Assembly: GCA_035968095.1 (NCBI GenBank)
Contig: JAWQFW010000146.1
Span: 1-13,877 of the forward strand
Length of the DNA: 13,877 nt
Direction of reading: 5' to 3'
Source of the DNA: IIICB1 sp035968095
GTDB taxonomy: Bacteria; Cyanobacteriota; Cyanobacteriia; Cyanobacteriales; SIO1D9
The notes beneath the pieces are model-generated. The model was not told the origin of the DNA. It saw only the letters and a program-made list of their open reading frames with translations, and searched no databases. The position numbers and the translations under genes are program-made. The number at the start of each line of letters is the position of its first letter. The stretch's first letter is position 1. Shown here piece after piece: positions 4,782 through 13,500 of the stretch.

Positions 4782-6274
4782 CCCCTTGGAGATATTGGCG
4801 AATTCGCACAGTTAAATCCCACAGTAGCGGCTTGAGGCTGCTGCATGAAGATAAAGATCGAGCTAAACAATTTTTTCAGTCTGAGTTTCCTGAGTTGTGC
4901 GAAATTCAAACGTTATCACGCGAACAAGAACACCAAATTCAGTTGCGATTACTAACGGATTTTCGTAATTCTCACTCGTCAGCAGACGATTTGTCTCAAG
5001 CTGCAAGAGCAGGATTATGCTTGAGATGCTATGTTTCTCATAGTATTGTCAAAGCGTGTCAAACAATTGCCGGAAAATTTGGCGATCGCTATAATTTTAC
5101 TTACACAGAATTACTCCCAACTGTTCTACTTGATGATGGTACAAAGTTAATTATTCTCGACCAAGAAACGAATAGTCAGCTTATCTATAACGATGACGGA
5201 ACTACTGATGAGAGTAAGTTACAACTTTTGGCGCTCGAAATTTTGCAAAATTATCAATTAGGTCGAGAAAGTTTAGAAAATTGGGCATTTAGACTAACAA
5301 AGCAAAATCGAGAACTGAAACAAGTTTTGTTAGTCGAATACGGACTAGAAATGAGTAGTCCCTGGAGTTTACTCAACAAAGTAAAAGAACCCCAATTCAA
5401 ATATCTTACTCCACAAGAACGGGAAATAGTAAAAAGCTTTCATTCTGTTTATCGCCGCGATTACCGTCAAAGAACTAAAAAAGGTGGAAAATGTCCCGAA
5501 CCGACATCAGCACAACTTTCGGAAATGTTAAAGCTTTTGCAAAAAAAAGGAATATTTTGCCAATTAAATGAAGATTGTGAAAGCCAAATTATCAATGAAT
5601 TGCAAGAGAAAATTCAAGAAATTGCCGAGTATTTAAGAGCGGATCGAGTTACAAAAACTAGAAATTATCCTCATTACCGACAGATAAAATCTCCAGAGCT
5701 ATCTTCCTTAGAAGAAAATTCCACTGAATTTGATTTCGTTTGCGAAAAGTCTTCAGGTAAGGTTGAAGAAAGAATTAAAGAGATAGATAAAGAAAACATT
5801 CGTTCTTTACTTCCTCAGCTACTTAACGAAGCTTTATCTCAAGCAATTGAAAAGGCAATTGATACTCAAATATCAAGAATTAGTAAAAGTCGTGGATATG
5901 CTCCTTTTGCCGATAAAATTATCCTAGCCCTACGACTAATTTATTGTCAAAGTAAATCTCAAAAGGAGGTAGCCAAGCAACTTCAATTTAGCAATCAATC
6001 AAAACTAAGTCGCGTCTTAAATTTGAAAGGTATTCTCAGCCATGTTCGAGAACAAACTACTAACATTTTTTTGGCGAAGTTTCTCCCACATAGTCCTCTT
6101 AATAATTCGTCAGAAAAGTTAGAGTTAGAGAATCTAGCTAAAGAAGTAGAAGCTTTTTTAGATGAAGAAGTTTTTCTTGAAGCGGCCACAGAAACCCAAA
6201 AAGCTAATAGTCGTATTTTTCAAAGTTTGTACGCTAAAAAATTACAGTTTTACTTGAATAAAAAAGAAATCTAA
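4775..6274 (+). CDS. Cyanobacterial protein with C-terminal sigma-region-4-like HTH; first gene of the CHAT operon
   Basis: This 499-residue soluble protein has no signal peptide or membrane segment. Residues about 46-105 form a helical region (LSREQEHQIQLRLL, then AARAGLCLRCYVSHSI). Residues about 205-300 are basic and helical (LTPQEREIVKSFHSVYRRDY). Residues about 380-430 look like a sigma-70 region 4 or related helix-turn-helix: KIILALRLIYCQSKSQKEVA, then QLQFSNQSKLSRVLNLKGIL and a following VREQT helix. It is therefore probably a DNA-binding or sigma-like regulator, but I do not recognise a named family, and the N-terminal two thirds are unassigned. The ATG at 4775 lacks an evident ribosome binding site and lies in a direct repeat; the frame is open further upstream without a better start. 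It ends 1 nt before the DUF1822 start, implying translational coupling. Its position at the head of the operon suggests it regulates, or is acted on by, the downstream proteins. Confidence 0.75.
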   Translation: MLSPWRYWRIRTVKSHSSGLRLLHEDKDRAKQFFQSEFPELCEIQTLSREQEHQIQLRLLTDFRNSHSSADDLSQAARAGLCLRCYVSHSIVKACQTIAGKFGDRYNFTYTELLPTVLLDDGTKLIILDQETNSQLIYNDDGTTDESKLQLLALEILQNYQLGRESLENWAFRLTKQNRELKQVLLVEYGLEMSSPWSLLNKVKEPQFKYLTPQEREIVKSFHSVYRRDYRQRTKKGGKCPEPTSAQLSEMLKLLQKKGIFCQLNEDCESQIINELQEKIQEIAEYLRADRVTKTRNYPHYRQIKSPELSSLEENSTEFDFVCEKSSGKVEERIKEIDKENIRSLLPQLLNEALSQAIEKAIDTQISRISKSRGYAPFADKIILALRLIYCQSKSQKEVAKQLQFSNQSKLSRVLNLKGILSHVREQTTNIFLAKFLPHSPLNNSSEKLELENLAKEVEAFLDEEVFLEAATETQKANSRIFQSLYAKKLQFYLNKKEI

Positions 6275-6275
6275 A

Positions 6276-7412
6276 ATGTCTAATTTAATTAAAGAAGGAT
6301 CGGATTTCAGAACGCTTTTGCCGGAAGTAATTCCTCTAGAAGTAGAAGATTACGAACAAGCAATCAGTCTTAGCGAAATTGTCAGAAATGAAGAATCTCA
6401 GTGGCAAATTTATAATCATGTGTTAGCTAGTTTAGCTTTTGTAAGATGGTTGAAAGAAAAATTTGGTAAAGGTTCAATTGATAATTGTTCTATTTTTCAA
6501 CCAGAAAAAGCTAAAACTCTTGAAGCTGTGTATGATTTGCAGGTTGGAGAATTTAAGTTTTGTTTAATTTTAGCGGAAAATGTATTTAATGAAGAAATGG
6601 TTTTTTTGCCAAGATTAGTATTTGATGAGGCTGAGATTGCGGCTCATTTTTATGTAGTCATGGAAATTGATGAAGAACACGAGGAGGCGATTATTAAAGG
6701 AAGTATTGATTATCAAAAGTTAAGTAATTGTGTAAATAAAAAAATAGTTACTGCTGACAATTATTTCTATCGTTTGCCATTAAATTTGCTAGACTTTGAG
6801 CCAAATCACCTTTTATATTGTTTACGTTATTTAGAGCCTAGCGCTATTAGTTTACCTGTGAAATTAACAGACAAAATTAACCAAAAAGTAGTTAATGTAG
6901 CTTTATGGTTACAGGATGAGATTGATGAAATAACTAAAAGTTTAAATTGGAGTTTCCCTTCGAGGTTATCCCTTGCTAGCGCACAAGGATTTCGTTCAAA
7001 AGCAGTCTTTGATGATGCGATCTTGGAATTGAGTCGTCGTGGCTTAGAAATTCCTCACCACGCACGCGGTTGCTGTCGGAAAATAGTTTTGGCTAATCTT
7101 CATCTACAACTGTTAGCAGCAACTTGGCTTTTACCTCGACGAGATAATGAGGCTCAAGAATGGTCGTTATTGTTATTATTAGCGATGGAATCTGATCCGA
7201 GCTTACCGAAAGGGCTTCGCTTGCAAATTAGTGACCAAGATCGGGTGCTTTCTGATAAAATTTTAGAAAGAAATGATGATTATATTTGTCGGAGATTAGT
7301 TGGTGGTTATGACGACCAATTCGTAGTTAAAGTTATGTTTAATGATTCAGCAGAAACTTTGGAGCCTTTTGTGTTTAATAATGACTTTACTCGCAAAAGT
7401 TATTCACGGTAA
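6276..7412 (+). CDS. DUF1822 family protein
   Basis: This 378-residue cytoplasmic protein matches DUF1822 (PF08852), a family largely confined to cyanobacteria. The N-terminal part runs LLPEVIPLEVEDYEQAISLS, then QWQIYNHVLASLAFVRWLKE and a beta-rich middle (GEFKFCLILAENVF, then IAAHFYVVMEIDEE). The C-terminal part has LPKGLRLQISDQDRVLSDK, then a domain ending FVVKVMFNDSAETLEPFVFN, as family members do. The function of DUF1822 is unknown. I see no catalytic motif. A Cys-Cys pair (RGCCRK) lies in a helical insert near residues 260-280. It starts 1 nt after the preceding gene's stop and lies 53 nt before the CHAT-CHASE2 gene, so it is almost certainly cotranscribed. I recall DUF1822 genes next to CHAT/CHASE2 genes in other cyanobacteria, so a partner, adaptor or substrate role is plausible but unproven. 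Confidence 0.85.
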   Translation: MSNLIKEGSDFRTLLPEVIPLEVEDYEQAISLSEIVRNEESQWQIYNHVLASLAFVRWLKEKFGKGSIDNCSIFQPEKAKTLEAVYDLQVGEFKFCLILAENVFNEEMVFLPRLVFDEAEIAAHFYVVMEIDEEHEEAIIKGSIDYQKLSNCVNKKIVTADNYFYRLPLNLLDFEPNHLLYCLRYLEPSAISLPVKLTDKINQKVVNVALWLQDEIDEITKSLNWSFPSRLSLASAQGFRSKAVFDDAILELSRRGLEIPHHARGCCRKIVLANLHLQLLAATWLLPRRDNEAQEWSLLLLLAMESDPSLPKGLRLQISDQDRVLSDKILERNDDYICRRLVGGYDDQFVVKVMFNDSAETLEPFVFNNDFTRKSYSR

Positions 7413-7465
7413 AAAAGTGTTCCAGGAGAGCGATAATTATCTCAGAGGATGAGCAATAAATAAAG

Positions 7466-9877
7466 ATGAACTTCTGTTCGGTTTATAAATTAAATATTTT
7501 TCGTACAGGGGGAAATTGTATATTTCAACTGACGGGGGATGATGGACAGCAAATTTCGGCTGAACTTCCATATCCAGAAGAATTAGATAGATTAACAGAA
7601 GCTTGGCAATATTCCTATTTAAAAGCTCATGAATCTCCTGTGCGAGGAAGAGTAGAAGAGGAATTGAGTTTTACTCCTTCAGTTGATTGGGAAAATCGAG
7701 CCGAGTCAGCAGAAAGAAGACTGTTAGAAAAATTTAAACGCTGGTTGAGAAGTCAAGAATTAATAGAAATTAGAGAAAAAATTCAAGGTGCAGCCGAGGA
7801 AAAAAAAGTCACGAAAAAGTTAGAGAAATTTAATGATGACTGCGTTGATTTATTAATTACTTGTAATTGTTCTGAGTTAAGTAAGTTACCTTGGGAAGCA
7901 TGGAAAATTGCACCAACCGCAAACATCCAAATATCCCGTACTCCGCTTAATCCAGGTGATAAAGCGGTTTTGGTGGAAAGACGAGGAAAACCGAGAATTT
8001 TGGCGATTATAGCCGCTACCTCTGAATTAAATGTAGCTGAAGATCTGCGTGCGGTGCGATCGCTGAAAAAAGTCGCTCATGTGGAGCCACTAGACTTTAC
8101 ACTCAAAGAGAATTCAGATAATTATCGGGAAAAACTGCGCGATAAACTCAACGACGAGATTGGCTGGGATGTAGTAATTTTTGCGGGACACAGCGATGAG
8201 ACAATATATGAAGAGTATCAAGAGGGAAGACTGAAACTTGCTCCTGATGTGACTATTTCGCTGACTGAAATTGAGTTTCAGCTTACTGAAGCAATTAAGC
8301 GAGGGCTAAAAGTTGCGATTTTCAACTCTTGTTGTGGAACGAGTCTTGCGGAAGAATCGATTCGGTTAGGATTGCATCAAGTGGTAGCCATGCGCGAGAA
8401 AATTAGCGATCGCGTTGCTCATATTTTCCTCAAACAGTTTTGTCAAAGTCTGGCGATGCACAAAAATGTGCAACAGTCAATGCAAGCAGCTTGTGAATAT
8501 CTTCAGAAAGAGAAAAGCGCTTATCCGTCTGCATATCTGATTCCGTCTTTATTTCGCCATCCCTCCGACAAAGCCAAACTCTTCCGAATTGAGCCATTGG
8601 GTTTCCAGCGTTGGTGGCAAAATTGGAAACCAACCCGAAAAGAGGCGATCGCTCTTTCGACTGTTCTTTTCCTTAGTATACTATTTCCAGTCCAAGATTT
8701 ATTATTCGACTCCCGCACTTTAGTTCAGGCTATCTATCGGAATCGTACTCAACAATTACCCCAAACTACGTCACCTATACAATTAATTCTCATCGATCAA
8801 GAATCAATTAATGAAGCGATCGCAGAATTTCCTGATTTTGAAACTTACCCAATAGATCGTCGCTATTTAGCTGAGTTAGTAAATCGCTTATCTGACTTGA
8901 ATTTCAAAACTGTAGGCATTAATTATGAAATATACACTCAAGAACCTCATCAAGAGCAACTTACTAATGCTCTTCAAACCGCCGTCAGTGAAAAAGAAAC
9001 TTGGTTTGTCTTTGCTGTTAATGAAGCTAAAAACCAAAAACTATTACCTTCAACTGCTAGCCTTAATTGGAGTCTTCAAGGAAATTTGATTTTTTTTAAT
9101 TGGGATATTCCATATCCTAAAGATAAAAATTGTTTTGACACTTGTCCTTTTACTTATTGGTTAGCTTTATCTCATTTACTAAATCAAGATTCATCTTTAA
9201 CTAATTTACGACAGCCTTCCCTTAAAAGCAAGACTCTTTTTTCAGACAATATTAAGGAATTTTGGCAGCAAAATCATCCGATTGAAAAGATAAATTTTAA
9301 CCAAAAATATTCTACTCTAGGAATACGTCCAATCATTGACTTTTCTCTTCCACCAAATAAGGTTTACACAAAAAATTCTGCCAGGAAATTGCTTAAAGGT
9401 GACTTATCTTATCCAAATAGTTCAGAACAACAAATAGCAATAGTTGCTTCCGGAGGATATGAAGACGCTGACGATGAAGATAAATTTTCAGTACCTCTAG
9501 CTATTAATTATTGGTGTAATTCAGAAAAAAGTAAATCTAAAAAAGTTGAACCTTGTCCTCAATTTTTTACTGGAGGAGAAATCAATTCATACATAACTTA
9601 CCATTTAGTTACACCCCATCAAGTAACACTAATTCCTAATTGGTATTTAATTATTATCGCAGCTATACTTGGCAAGTGGCATAATTTGCTTTTACAACAA
9701 CTGCACCCAAAAAAGAAAAAAGCAACTATTCTTAAATTAACAGGCTTAACTATATTCCTTGGCTTAGGAGAATTACAGCTTTATATCTCTGCTTCAATTC
9801 TAATTCCTTGGTTATTACCAACATTTATTTACTTATATTATCTTTTGTTGTCAATTCGGAGAGAAAACAATGAGTAA
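7466..9877 (+). CDS. CHAT (caspase-like protease) - CHASE2 membrane receptor fusion
   Basis: This is an 803-residue membrane protein. Residues 1-60 resemble the usual lead-in of cyanobacterial CHAT/CHASE2 proteins (SAELPYPEELDRLTEAWQ). A CHAT domain covers about 70-375. It contains LPWEAWKI, the catalytic histidine in VVIFAGHSDE (His242), the catalytic cysteine in VAIFNSCCG (Cys289; Cys290 fills the next position), then VVAMREKISDRVA and YLIPSLFRHP. One membrane segment (about 393-409) leads to an extracytoplasmic CHASE2 sensor (about 410-720; QLILIDQESI, then RRYLAELVNRL). Three membrane segments follow (about 725-737, 757-775 and 776-796), and the protein ends with a short basic tail and no kinase or cyclase. 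The predicted topology puts CHAT in the cytoplasm, making a protease the likely output of an external signal. The ATG at 7466 has GAGG about 15 nt upstream, somewhat far. The end overlaps the next gene by 8 nt. Confidence 0.9.
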   Translation: MNFCSVYKLNIFRTGGNCIFQLTGDDGQQISAELPYPEELDRLTEAWQYSYLKAHESPVRGRVEEELSFTPSVDWENRAESAERRLLEKFKRWLRSQELIEIREKIQGAAEEKKVTKKLEKFNDDCVDLLITCNCSELSKLPWEAWKIAPTANIQISRTPLNPGDKAVLVERRGKPRILAIIAATSELNVAEDLRAVRSLKKVAHVEPLDFTLKENSDNYREKLRDKLNDEIGWDVVIFAGHSDETIYEEYQEGRLKLAPDVTISLTEIEFQLTEAIKRGLKVAIFNSCCGTSLAEESIRLGLHQVVAMREKISDRVAHIFLKQFCQSLAMHKNVQQSMQAACEYLQKEKSAYPSAYLIPSLFRHPSDKAKLFRIEPLGFQRWWQNWKPTRKEAIALSTVLFLSILFPVQDLLFDSRTLVQAIYRNRTQQLPQTTSPIQLILIDQESINEAIAEFPDFETYPIDRRYLAELVNRLSDLNFKTVGINYEIYTQEPHQEQLTNALQTAVSEKETWFVFAVNEAKNQKLLPSTASLNWSLQGNLIFFNWDIPYPKDKNCFDTCPFTYWLALSHLLNQDSSLTNLRQPSLKSKTLFSDNIKEFWQQNHPIEKINFNQKYSTLGIRPIIDFSLPPNKVYTKNSARKLLKGDLSYPNSSEQQIAIVASGGYEDADDEDKFSVPLAINYWCNSEKSKSKKVEPCPQFFTGGEINSYITYHLVTPHQVTLIPNWYLIIIAAILGKWHNLLLQQLHPKKKKATILKLTGLTIFLGLGELQLYISASILIPWLLPTFIYLYYLLLSIRRENNE

Positions 9878-10586
9878 AAAAACAAAATGGAACAAAATTG
9901 CTTTAAGAACAGCTATCGTTATTTTGGGTTTTCTTAGCCTATTAACTATTTTTGATAGCCAAGCTACCAGTAATAACCAAGTTAGTAATGAGATTCCTCG
10001 TAAAGATAATCAAAAAAAGAAATCTACCGCCGAAAGGTTGTTAGATTTACTTAGAAGACGACCCAGAAAACCAGGGACACAGGGAGGATTTTGTTTAGTT
10101 TTCCCAAATTTCTCTTCTTACACTACCTGGAGTTCGCAACCCCTTTTTATTTGGCAAGGTAATGTCACAAAAATTCAACTTACTTCCGATAATTTAGAGT
10201 GGACACATGAAGTTGCACAACCAGACGAAAAAAGTGTTCTTTATGATGGTTCACCCCTAGAACCGGGCGAAGAATACTCTTATATTGTTACTTACGAAAC
10301 TATAAATGAGGGAGAAAAGATAATCAATACTGAAGAAATTGAGATCCTTATTTTACCTAACAGCGAAGAGCGTAGTCGTATTGAAGCAGAATTAGCAAAA
10401 TTAGAAAATCCGACTTCATCTCTGAGTTTAGAAGAACGTAAAGAACTTGCTTTACAGCGTGCAGAAATTTTTGCACGAGAAGAAGACCTTTGGTGGGATG
10501 TAGTAAGAGAAATTTACTTAGTTGATAATTCATCATCAGATTGGAATAGAGATATTCAAGAAGATTTATCTCAATTGTGTCAGTAA
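9870..10586 (+). CDS. Signal-anchored DUF928-like extracytoplasmic protein
   Basis: This 238-residue protein has a basic N-terminus and one hydrophobic segment (about 10-29; possible cleavage after SQA, residue 32), so it is exported or anchored. A charged linker (residues 40-70) with RRRPRKPGTQGGFC follows. Then comes an all-beta domain (about 75-165; FIWQGNVTKIQL, LEWTHEV, then PLEPGEEYSYIVTY) resembling a fibronectin/Ig-like sandwich. The C-terminus is an acidic helical region with LALQRAEIFAREEDLWWDVV. The linker-to-GT-GG-C arrangement, the sandwich and the helical tail resemble the cyanobacterial DUF928 family, but the match is partial and I hold it loosely. GGAGAG just upstream of the ATG serves as ribosome binding site, and the start lies within the last codons of the CHAT-CHASE2 gene. 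It may bind the outer face of the CHASE2 receptor; that is inference. Confidence 0.65.
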   Translation: MSKKTKWNKIALRTAIVILGFLSLLTIFDSQATSNNQVSNEIPRKDNQKKKSTAERLLDLLRRRPRKPGTQGGFCLVFPNFSSYTTWSSQPLFIWQGNVTKIQLTSDNLEWTHEVAQPDEKSVLYDGSPLEPGEEYSYIVTYETINEGEKIINTEEIEILILPNSEERSRIEAELAKLENPTSSLSLEERKELALQRAEIFAREEDLWWDVVREIYLVDNSSSDWNRDIQEDLSQLCQ

Positions 10587-10595
10587 AATGAACTT

Positions 10596-13500
10596 TTACC
10601 AAGGATTACCAACAATTGTGAAATTAGACCAATAGTAAGGATGTTCTAGCTTGGAGTTCAAGTTTTCAAATTTGCCAGTTAAGGGAATACCTTCGCTTTC
10701 TCCTGGTAAAAACATCTGACCATCTTTGATAGATACTTCTCCTCTAATCATTGCTATTTGAGCTTGTCTAAGCGCTTCTGCTTTGATTATATTTTCCTGT
10801 TTTAAAACTCGATAAAATTGACTTAATAGCGCTAAACTTCCGTCTTCTGTTCCTACCCATAAACTTGCTATAACTGATTTAACTCCTGCTTGATGAGCAA
10901 ATCCTGCAAACCCTAACTCGGCTGATTCATTTCCTAATGCTGTTTGACAAGCACTTAGCACTAATAATTCAACATCTTTTAATCGTAACTCGCGAACATT
11001 GTCAAGTCCTAATTTGTTATCAAAAAACTGAATATGAGCGTTACTTATTGATGTTTCCTTAAATTCTGCATGGGTTCCTAAATGGACAATACCATAAGGC
11101 TGAGTCCGCAATTGAGATTTTAACTTTTCTATTGTAAAATCTTCTTCTAGAAAAACTTTACTGCCTATATTTGACCAAGTATTTGTTATTAATTCTATTT
11201 GCTTTGGTATTAAAATTAAGTCATCAACTTTATTATGAGTAAAATCTGAACCCATTGCCAAAAGTTCAACTTGCCGAATATCTAAATAGCGGGTATTAGT
11301 TAAGCTCATACTCGGCATTAATCCTAAGCTATAGCCTTTTTCGATTATAAATTTTCCTTCTTCGTCTTGCAAAGCAGCTAAAGGAATTGAACGTAGTTTT
11401 TCATCGGGAATGAAGACTAAATTAGTTACTTCTTGAGTTTTTATATATTCTTCTAAAGGCTTAATTAATAGTTTATATAGTTGGCGTGCAGGTTCTTGAT
11501 AATCGTAAAACTTACGTTTTTGAGGCTCACGACCAGCTATTTGTTTCCTAAATTCTTCAACTAATGCACCCATTTTCCCTCGCCTTGCTTCTGGGACGTG
11601 AAATAAACGCGGCGTACCTGAACTGGTAACTACTACTAATGCTAATTTGTCTTGGTCGGAATGTCTCAGTTCAGGTTTGTAATATTCTGGATGGTCTTCA
11701 GGGTTTTCTTCTCTTCTATCTTGATATACGCTACCTTGATTAGTAAAACAATCTTTTGTGTAATCTCGCCCTTCAGTTTTACGACAATCATCATTATCAT
11801 TAACTAAATTGGGGTCGAAAACAGCGTAAACAAGTGCAGGTTTCTCTCCTGTAAGCTTCTCAATTAAACCTAATTCATTTTGAATCTCTTCGAGGCTTTT
11901 AATATCTACTTCGGCAAGATCGGGATTTTGGGTTAAATATTCTTCATAAGCGCGAGTAAAGTATTCTTCTAAGGGGAAAGGTTCTTGTCGGTAAGTATTA
12001 GGTAATTTGTCGGGAGATTCTTCGGAGAGAATAGCATCAACGACAAATTGACTGAATTGAGGTGAGGTAATTAAACTGATATTTTCTTGGGTATAAGGTC
12101 CGGGAAAAGTACGAAAGGAGAGGATAGAATTATCACTACCTGTAGAAATTGCGCCTGCGGTGCCGTTGATGGTTGCGTCGCCGACATCAAAGGGAACAAA
12201 TCTTGCGCCGCCGTCGTGACGAATTGTAACTGAACCTGTTCCTGCGCCTCCAGCCGTGGAGATACTTACTTCTAAGTTATTTTGGTCGGTAAATGTTCCT
12301 GTAGCCCGAAAGAAAGCTTGGGTGGTGATATCGACATCTCCTCCGCTACCGTTAGTACCGCCTTGGGCGTTAATTGCGGTTACTTCGATATCGTTGATAG
12401 GGTCGAGAGTAATGTTACCACCGTCGCCGATGGTTGCACTAGAATCAAGAAATCCGGCGGTAATACTAATTAAGGCTTCTACGGTAATGTTACCGCCACT
12501 GCTGACACCGGAAGTATTTAGGTCGTTGCTAGTGACGGTTCCCGTGGAACTTGATAAGCTGATGTTACCGCCGTTATCTGTGGTTGAGGAAGCATCTAAG
12601 TTACCGACATTGATGTCACCTGTGTCGCTGGAGAGATTGATTTGACCGCCGTTACTGGTAATATTTTCGGTAACTATATTGGCTTGGGTTGCGAGTTCGA
12701 CACCCGCAAGGGCGGTGGTGGTAATATTTCCTTGTAGGAGAATGTCTTCGATCGCAGAAGTATAGAATAAACTGGCGGCTTCTATTGTTGAATTCGAGGT
12801 TAGTTGTGTGGCGCTAGAGATAATAATATTACCTAGTTCTTGTTCTAATCCTACTGGATTATTAAAACTAATTTTCCCTTCTCCGGCGGTTATATTGAGG
12901 TTGTTTGTTTCTCCGGTTTCGCTGTTTAAGCCAGAATTGAAGTTGATATCTCCTCCACCTGTACCTGTGTTGAAAATGCTATCTGCGGTTAAGGTTACTG
13001 GGGCGTTATATTCTTGGTTACTATTATCGGTAATTATGCCTCCGGCGATGAAAATGTTGGCTGCGGAGTCGATGGTTAAGTCTGCTAAGGGATTATTTGC
13101 ACCGACTATTTGTTGAAAGTTGATATTTCCTGTACCTGCATTTAATCTTAGTTGCTGAGTTCCGTCGATTGTACCAGAAAAAATAATATCTCCTGCTTGA
13201 TTATTTGTGGAGATTTCTACATCTGTCTCCAGGAAGAGATTGCCACCGAAGGTAATATTTTCGTTTGCTGTTGTTACGTTGGAGTTTAGGTTAATTGTCG
13301 GACTTAAAAGGGTAATTGAGCTATTATTAAGACCTGTAATTTCTCCGTTTATTTGCATTTCTCCGGTTTGGGTTTGGATGGTTACGGGGTCGTTGAAATT
13401 AAGATTACTGAAGATGTTAACATCGCCGTTACTGTCTGGGCTACCAATTGTTAGAGAAGTGAAGCCGTCAGCTAAAGCATTTATTTCTTCATTTGTCAAG

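Noticed and set aside
7449..7463. Tiny ATG-AGC-AAT-AAA-TAA leader ORF before the CHAT-CHASE2 gene
   Set aside because: Four codons with no properly spaced ribosome binding site; no sign of an attenuator.
12256..13116. Other plus-strand ORFs opposite the adhesin
   Set aside because: They are shadows of the repetitive adhesin coding sequence, with no ribosome binding sites or recognisable domains.
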